From the NCBI RefSeq assembly GCF_009730915.1, contig NC_052471.1:30352185-30416184 (forward strand): a stretch of DNA of 64,000 bases, given 5' to 3'. The DNA is from Dioscorea cayenensis subsp. rotundata. Lineage: Eukaryota; Streptophyta; Magnoliopsida; Dioscoreales; Dioscoreaceae. The position numbers and the translations under genes are program-made. This document shows, in pieces, positions 59,436 to 64,000 of the stretch (position 1 is the stretch's first letter; each line of letters begins with the position of its first letter). Below the pieces are notes generated by a model, which saw only the letters and a program-made list of their open reading frames with translations, did not search any database and was not told the DNA's origin.

Positions 59436-61760
59436 TTAGAATGCGATGTAGATGGGACTTGTGACAGTGTGCTTGTCTGACACCCATGATAACTCTCCTT
59501 GTTCAATAACCCCAGAGCCTGGATGAGAACCTTTCATAGTGAATGTGATAATGTAGGTAATTTGTTGTTCAACTCTGGTGAAGCTAAGGCTGTATTGAGA
59601 TAGGTCAATTTTCACATTTGGTGGTTCTACGATCTTGGCACTGTAGATTTCCCTAGCATCACCTACGTTTGTTACTGTTCTACTGACAGTGATCCTTGCT
59701 AATCTTGATTTCATCGGTATGCCTATTGAGGGATAATTGAGTTGCTCACCAGAAATGGATCTAGTACATTGGGTGTTATTAATCTGGGTGAATTTTTGGA
59801 CTGTTTGGCTATTATTAAAAAAAATTCCGCAAAGATAGGCGATATAATCATTTGGTTCAATGTTGTAGAGGAGACCTGGATCCATGGCATTTGTTGCATT
59901 GACTTGCCCTGCTCCCCGTTGGAGAATGTTAGCACTGCTGTTCAAAGTTGCTTCATCAAAGATTGGTTTTCCATCTAAGTCGAATGTGTTCGCCGTGGTG
60001 ATGAGTGCTGATTGGATCCCTGATGTTGACCATTGACGCTTGTTGTCATTCTTTAACTTGCTCATGATAAGAGCCACAATTCCAGAAACATGAGGTGTGG
60101 CCATGGATGTGCCACTCAAGAAATTGAACGTCTTTGTTGTTAGACCAGATGGAAAAGGCCCAACTTCTACTGGCCATGCAGATAGAATATTCACTCCAGG
60201 TGCAGTGACATCTGGCTTAACAATGTTTCCATTATACCTAGCAGGGCCTCTCGATGAGAAGTAGGCTAACGCGGGAGCTGGGCGAGCGCCAAATATGGTT
60301 CCACCAAAGGTGATCTTTGCTGTTGGTGAAGAGCTGTTAGCAAAATAAGCTTTAATTTCAATGGCGTCTTTATCACTCACATGTGATACAGGGAGATGGT
60401 GAGCTTCTGAAGATGTCGTAAATCCTAAGACATTAAAGTTCATAAGGATCATGCCTGCGCCCCCAGCATTCCTGACGAAATCACCTTTATCAATGCTCTT
60501 TATATTTCCAATATAGCACATCACAATTTTTCCCCGAACATTGATGCCATTTAATGAATTGTTCTTGCAAAACTGTTGGTCCGCTTGTCCATTGCTGCCT
60601 GGAAAAACAAGAGGAAGAAACTTATTAGTGACTGTGTTAGGTTGATAGGCAGTTTCCCCATGGAATTGCTTTCCATTCCCAAGCGTCACAGTTGCTCTTA
60701 TTCTTCGATCTGTACTGGTTGCACCGACAACCATATCCCACGGAGCAGCATGACTTAGTGTCCTCGGGTTTGGGCCGTTGTTGCCAGCCGCTGTACAGGG
60801 AAAGATCCCCTTTTGCATTGCCGAGTATGTGGCAACAGCAACAGAGTCCCCTTCGAAGGAAGTGGGCAAGGAATTCTTTGGTAACCCAAAGGACATTTGA
60901 AGGATATGCACCCCATCTTGCATAGCTTTGTCAATGCCTGCTATGATACCACTTTTTTCGCAACCTATATCACCCCAACACACCTTATACACTGATATAA
61001 ATGCTCTTGGAGCCATCCCTGCAGCTCTTCCACGAGCTTGGCCGAGGACCTCCGCATTATCGACAAAGTTGCCCGCTGCAATGCCAGCCACATGCGTTCC
61101 ATGACCTTGGTCTATGTCAGTTGGTGGATTAGTCGTATTACCTTGTTTGAAAGATTGTGCCCCAATAACTTTACCATTACAAGACGGCCTTGGAAGGTAA
61201 CAACTTATGTTCCTCCATCCTCTTGGGCGTGGTGGCATTCCTGTATCTTCAAAAGATGGATGGGGCAAGTGAATTCCGGTATCCAACACTCCTATGACAA
61301 TTCCCTCGCCGTAAAAGGAGTTACTTGTGGACCAAGCACCAAATAATGTGCTTAAGTTTAGAAACTCATGAGTATAGGTTGTTTGGAGCTCGAGCCGCTG
61401 GCTTGGCTCAGCACCCAAAAATCCATCCATATTTTCCATGGCTCTCACTTCTGCAGGAGTTAATCTTGCTGCAAACCCGCTAATTGCTTCTTTATATGAG
61501 TAAAGCAATCGTGGCTCGCCTGTGTCTAGAGTAGTATTGGGTAGAAAGGACATGTGCCAATTCTCTAAATCCTCGGCGCTCAAGAAATTTGAACCCTCTG
61601 GCTTTAGTACATGAACAATGTAGATTTGGATTTGGCTAGTATTTTCTCCATAGTCATTGACTATGGGTAGTAGCTGGCCATGAACCAAGAAACCCAAGTT
61701 AAAAGAGATAAAAAGGAGAAGAACCGAGAAAGAAGTGAACCCACACTTGAACTCTCCCAT
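59436..61760 (-). CDS. Subtilisin-like serine protease (subtilase, SBT family), intronless
   Basis: A single uninterrupted 774-aa frame, the usual size for plant subtilases, and the only large gene here without a frameshift. A signal peptide (about residues 1-28, FSVLLLFISFNLGFLVHG) directs it to the secretory path and apoplast. An I9 prodomain follows (IYIVHVLKPEG to about 115). The S8 catalytic residues are visible: Asp about 160 (GVLDTGI), His about 220 (GHGTHVAG), oxyanion Asn about 327 (AAGNNGP) and Ser about 552 (SGTSMATPHVSG). A PA domain sits between His and Ser (about 370-480; GKIVMCYIGN), and a fibronectin-III-like domain ends the protein (NYPSIGIP, TVTNVG). Many N-glycosylation sequons occur. 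A TATA box lies 91 bp upstream. The exact substrate cannot be told. Confidence 0.96.
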   Translation of the reverse strand: MGEFKCGFTSFSVLLLFISFNLGFLVHGQLLPIVNDYGENTSQIQIYIVHVLKPEGSNFLSAEDLENWHMSFLPNTTLDTGEPRLLYSYKEAISGFAARLTPAEVRAMENMDGFLGAEPSQRLELQTTYTHEFLNLSTLFGAWSTSNSFYGEGIVIGVLDTGIHLPHPSFEDTGMPPRPRGWRNISCYLPRPSCNGKVIGAQSFKQGNTTNPPTDIDQGHGTHVAGIAAGNFVDNAEVLGQARGRAAGMAPRAFISVYKVCWGDIGCEKSGIIAGIDKAMQDGVHILQMSFGLPKNSLPTSFEGDSVAVATYSAMQKGIFPCTAAGNNGPNPRTLSHAAPWDMVVGATSTDRRIRATVTLGNGKQFHGETAYQPNTVTNKFLPLVFPGSNGQADQQFCKNNSLNGINVRGKIVMCYIGNIKSIDKGDFVRNAGGAGMILMNFNVLGFTTSSEAHHLPVSHVSDKDAIEIKAYFANSSSPTAKITFGGTIFGARPAPALAYFSSRGPARYNGNIVKPDVTAPGVNILSAWPVEVGPFPSGLTTKTFNFLSGTSMATPHVSGIVALIMSKLKNDNKRQWSTSGIQSALITTANTFDLDGKPIFDEATLNSSANILQRGAGQVNATNAMDPGLLYNIEPNDYIAYLCGIFFNNSQTVQKFTQINNTQCTRSISGEQLNYPSIGIPMKSRLARITVSRTVTNVGDAREIYSAKIVEPPNVKIDLSQYSLSFTRVEQQITYIITFTMKGSHPGSGVIEQGELSWVSDKHTVTSPIYIAF

Positions 61761-61850
61761 TTGAGTGGTGATTTGAAATAACTAATGAAAGAGATCAAAC
61801 AGCCAAGATGGGTATGTCTTGCAGTGGCTCATGTTATCCTGATATCCCAA

Positions 61851-61857
61851 TTTATAG
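61851..61857 (-). promoter_or_regulatory. TATA box of the subtilase gene
   Basis: On the minus strand CTATAAATTGGG, about 91-97 bp before the ATG at 61760, a usual distance for a short-leader plant gene. Confidence 0.6.
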
Positions 61858-63319
61858 ACAATCCTTCCGTCATTTAAGATGCCACATTGCTGCGCGCATT
61901 GTTATTATTTGATAAAGGCATATGCATCTCATCTAAATTATGATAAATTATTTTCTTGTAGTATAGGATACCACATTGGATTCAGACGGGGAATACAATT
62001 GGAGATGAAGGATTTCGTTGATAATTTTGAACTTCAGAGCATGTTCAGCCTTTGGATGCTATGAAACCCATACTATCTTACTATCATTCTGCAATGCAAG
62101 GCGTATGCTGTCCTCCTCTCCGTGATTATGTCTCTTTTGATAGAGTATTCGATTCCCATTAAAGAGTGTTTTTTTAAAATTGAATTATTCATACTGAAGG
62201 TCTCAGCTCACTAGACTAACGTATAGTTTAAGGGATTATGTCCACAATATGGAGAAGTTTAAGGATGATGTGTATGAGCCCTTTTTATGCATTGATTACA
62301 TTCACTTATATTAATGATACAATCTAATAAGCATATGATCTAGTTGACAAGTACTACTCTTGTTTGAGGCTGATGTACTTTGTACTTACTTTACAGCAAG
62401 CACAATATTGAAGTAATTGGATCATGAGCATCTTGTGTGCTGTGGAATATTACTGACATCATATATTATCCATCTAACCTGAAAAAAGTTTTCTTTTGTT
62501 TTTTGTTTTTTTTTTGAAAAAATGATTAAAGAATGATTATGTTTCATAGGGGATAAGAGTTTGGGATAAAAAAATTATTTTCAAATTTAAATAATAATAA
62601 TAATAATAATAACTTTTTACTATTATTAATATTTTTCAAATTAATTAAAAAAATATATATTTATTTAAATAATTCAATTCCTTTCGCAAAAACCTAAAAA
62701 TTGTTAGAAGATTTTGATTCGGTATTGATAGAATAGTGTTTATTCTCTAACCAAACAATACTACCTACTTAAATTTAAAATATTTTATAAAATTTATTTA
62801 TTTATTTATATACTTTTATATTCAATTAATCAATTTATATTATAAAAAAATACTTGTAATTTTTTTTAAAATATTTATTTATGTATGTTTTCAAAATATT
62901 TAATTTGATCTTTTTATTTGTGAAGAACATAATATTTGAGATACAGATGTTTTTAATGTATAAGTGACGACATGCTTGTTGATGTCGGCCCCATCCCATA
63001 TATTTTTTAATTATATATATTATTATTATTATTATATATATGACATGTTGATGTGGGGCCGATTTGGAAGACCGTCAAGTGTATTTTTTTAATTATATAT
63101 ATGTATTAAGTTGATGACATGTCAATTAAAAGCGTTCTGGGACAATCAAACGAGAGAAAAAAAAATCATTTTATAATGAAGCTCTCTGTTTTATTTTATT
63201 TTTTTTCTAAACATTTTATGTTGTTTGAAAGAATATTTTTGTTATATAATAATTGAAAAAACAAAAGAGAAAAAATAATAACAATAGAATAGAAAAAAAT
63301 TGTCAAAAAGCTCATGACT
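61858..63319. other. Subtilase upstream region and AT-rich spacer
   Basis: Promoter-side sequence of the subtilase followed by AT-rich DNA with (TAA)n (62592-62610) and (TA)n tracts. A short repeated GATG(A/T)(G)GGCC-like segment occurs twice (62975-62995 and 63048-63065). No gene is seen. Confidence 0.5.
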
Positions 63320-63640
63320 TGTTAACCATTGGATAGCCCAATGGTAGCACACAATAGTGCTAAGAGAGTGGGCAAGGGTTCGAATCTTTCCCATAGCGCA
63401 GTACTGTACCTATGTTGTTCATGTACTGTATATTCGGCTTAAATATTGTTTATTAGTACTATTTACAATCTGGGTGTGAGTTCACTATAAGAGAAATAGT
63501 AGTTTTATTCCTCTAAGGTTGCAGGCATGGGGATTTTATTAGGAGGTTCGAAAACCATCGTAACTGATGCACATCCGTACCTACCTATCCTTTGATAATC
63601 CCTCAAATGGGAGTGCTTGTTGCCTATTCGTTAAAAAAAT
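63320..63640 (+). mobile_element. tRNA-derived SINE
   Basis: A Pol III A box TAGCCCAATGG (63334-63344) and a B box GGTTCGAATCT (63377-63387) are spaced as in tRNA-derived SINEs, with no tRNA fold. The body ends near TTCGTTAAAAAAATG with a short A run. Flanking GTTAA-like sequence at both ends may be part of a target duplication but is too short to trust. Confidence 0.65.
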
Positions 63641-64000
63641 GTTAATGTCTGTCACAACAATCGTCACCTTTTCACTGTCACTATAGATATATTATGACGA
63701 TATGCACATTGTTGTTGCCAAATGCTAAACTTTACGTGCGACATATGCAAACGTCACATTATAGCTATGTCAATTATTTTTGTCACAAAATAAATTATGA
63801 AGTGTCAAAAAAAAATCATGGATTGTCAAAAATATGCTATTTGATTAATCAATTAGTAAATAATTATCTTTTTTATTTATTCAATAATTATCTTTTTTTA
63901 TTTATTCATTAGTTATCAAATATTTAATTATTGCCATTTATTTAGTATTCACATTGTGTTACTCTCTATATTCTAGATTTGTTATCTTTTTCATTTATTT
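63641..64000. other. AT-rich end of the window
   Basis: A repeated TTATCTTTTTTATTTATTCA motif occurs twice (63866-63907). Nothing else is recognisable. Confidence 0.5.

Noticed and set aside
59723-61346. Several plus-strand frames opposite the subtilase
   Set aside because: They are antisense shadows of the intact 774-aa subtilase.

Overview
The window is nuclear DNA of a flowering plant. It is AT-rich, with spliced low-copy genes, plant-specific families (R2R3-MYB, patellin, ankyrin-PGG, subtilase) and large nested LTR retrotransposons, a MULE and a CACTA element. The species cannot be read from the sequence. A run of exactly 1000 N (22020-23019) is a scaffold-gap placeholder.

Layout. 1-24.6 kb is gene-dense: an R2R3-MYB of the MYB14/15 type (+, 607-1640), cytosolic malate dehydrogenase (-, 2096-4691), tRNA-Arg(CCG) (5026-5100), a patellin-like SEC14/GOLD gene (+, 5700-7362), the cohesin subunit SMC1 (-, 7685-15830, 18 exons), a divergent S26-signal-peptidase-like gene (+, 16438-19846), the gap, and the 3' part of an ankyrin-PGG membrane protein (+, to 24599). 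24.6-34.4 kb is a gene-poor repeat zone with LINE tails, a SINE, an LTR-like repeat split by a CACTA element, a TRIM and a bHLH gene relic. An ANKRD13-like ankyrin gene lies at 34930-38383 (+). 39.8-58.2 kb is a nest of transposons: an old Ty3/gypsy element split by an intact LTR element with 3.7-kb LTRs and only 274 bp between them, a MULE-type MITE, a second LTR-like repeat, a copia 3' end, and a 4.08-kb MULE with a 9-bp target duplication. An intronless subtilase (-, 59436-61760) and a SINE close the window.

Two cautions shape the annotation. First, nearly every host gene carries small frameshifts, mostly one base in a homopolymer. In MDH and the ANKRD13-like gene, undoing them restores an exact whole-codon length (MDH to the 332 aa I recall for the family). 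I read most of these as residual long-read consensus errors rather than pseudogenes; the patellin-like gene is the most doubtful. Second, exon borders were read by eye from splice signals and family similarity.

Most notable: (1) the LTR element at 42811-50458 with PBS, PPT and ATACT target duplications but no coding space, whose LTRs may themselves carry leader introns; (2) a U12-type AT-AC intron in the SMC1 hinge; (3) an S26-protease homologue with both catalytic residues replaced; (4) a CACTA element that may carry a captured host 5' exon; (5) a group of LINE tails sharing one 3' motif. The host genes are housekeeping or regulatory and form no operon-like system.
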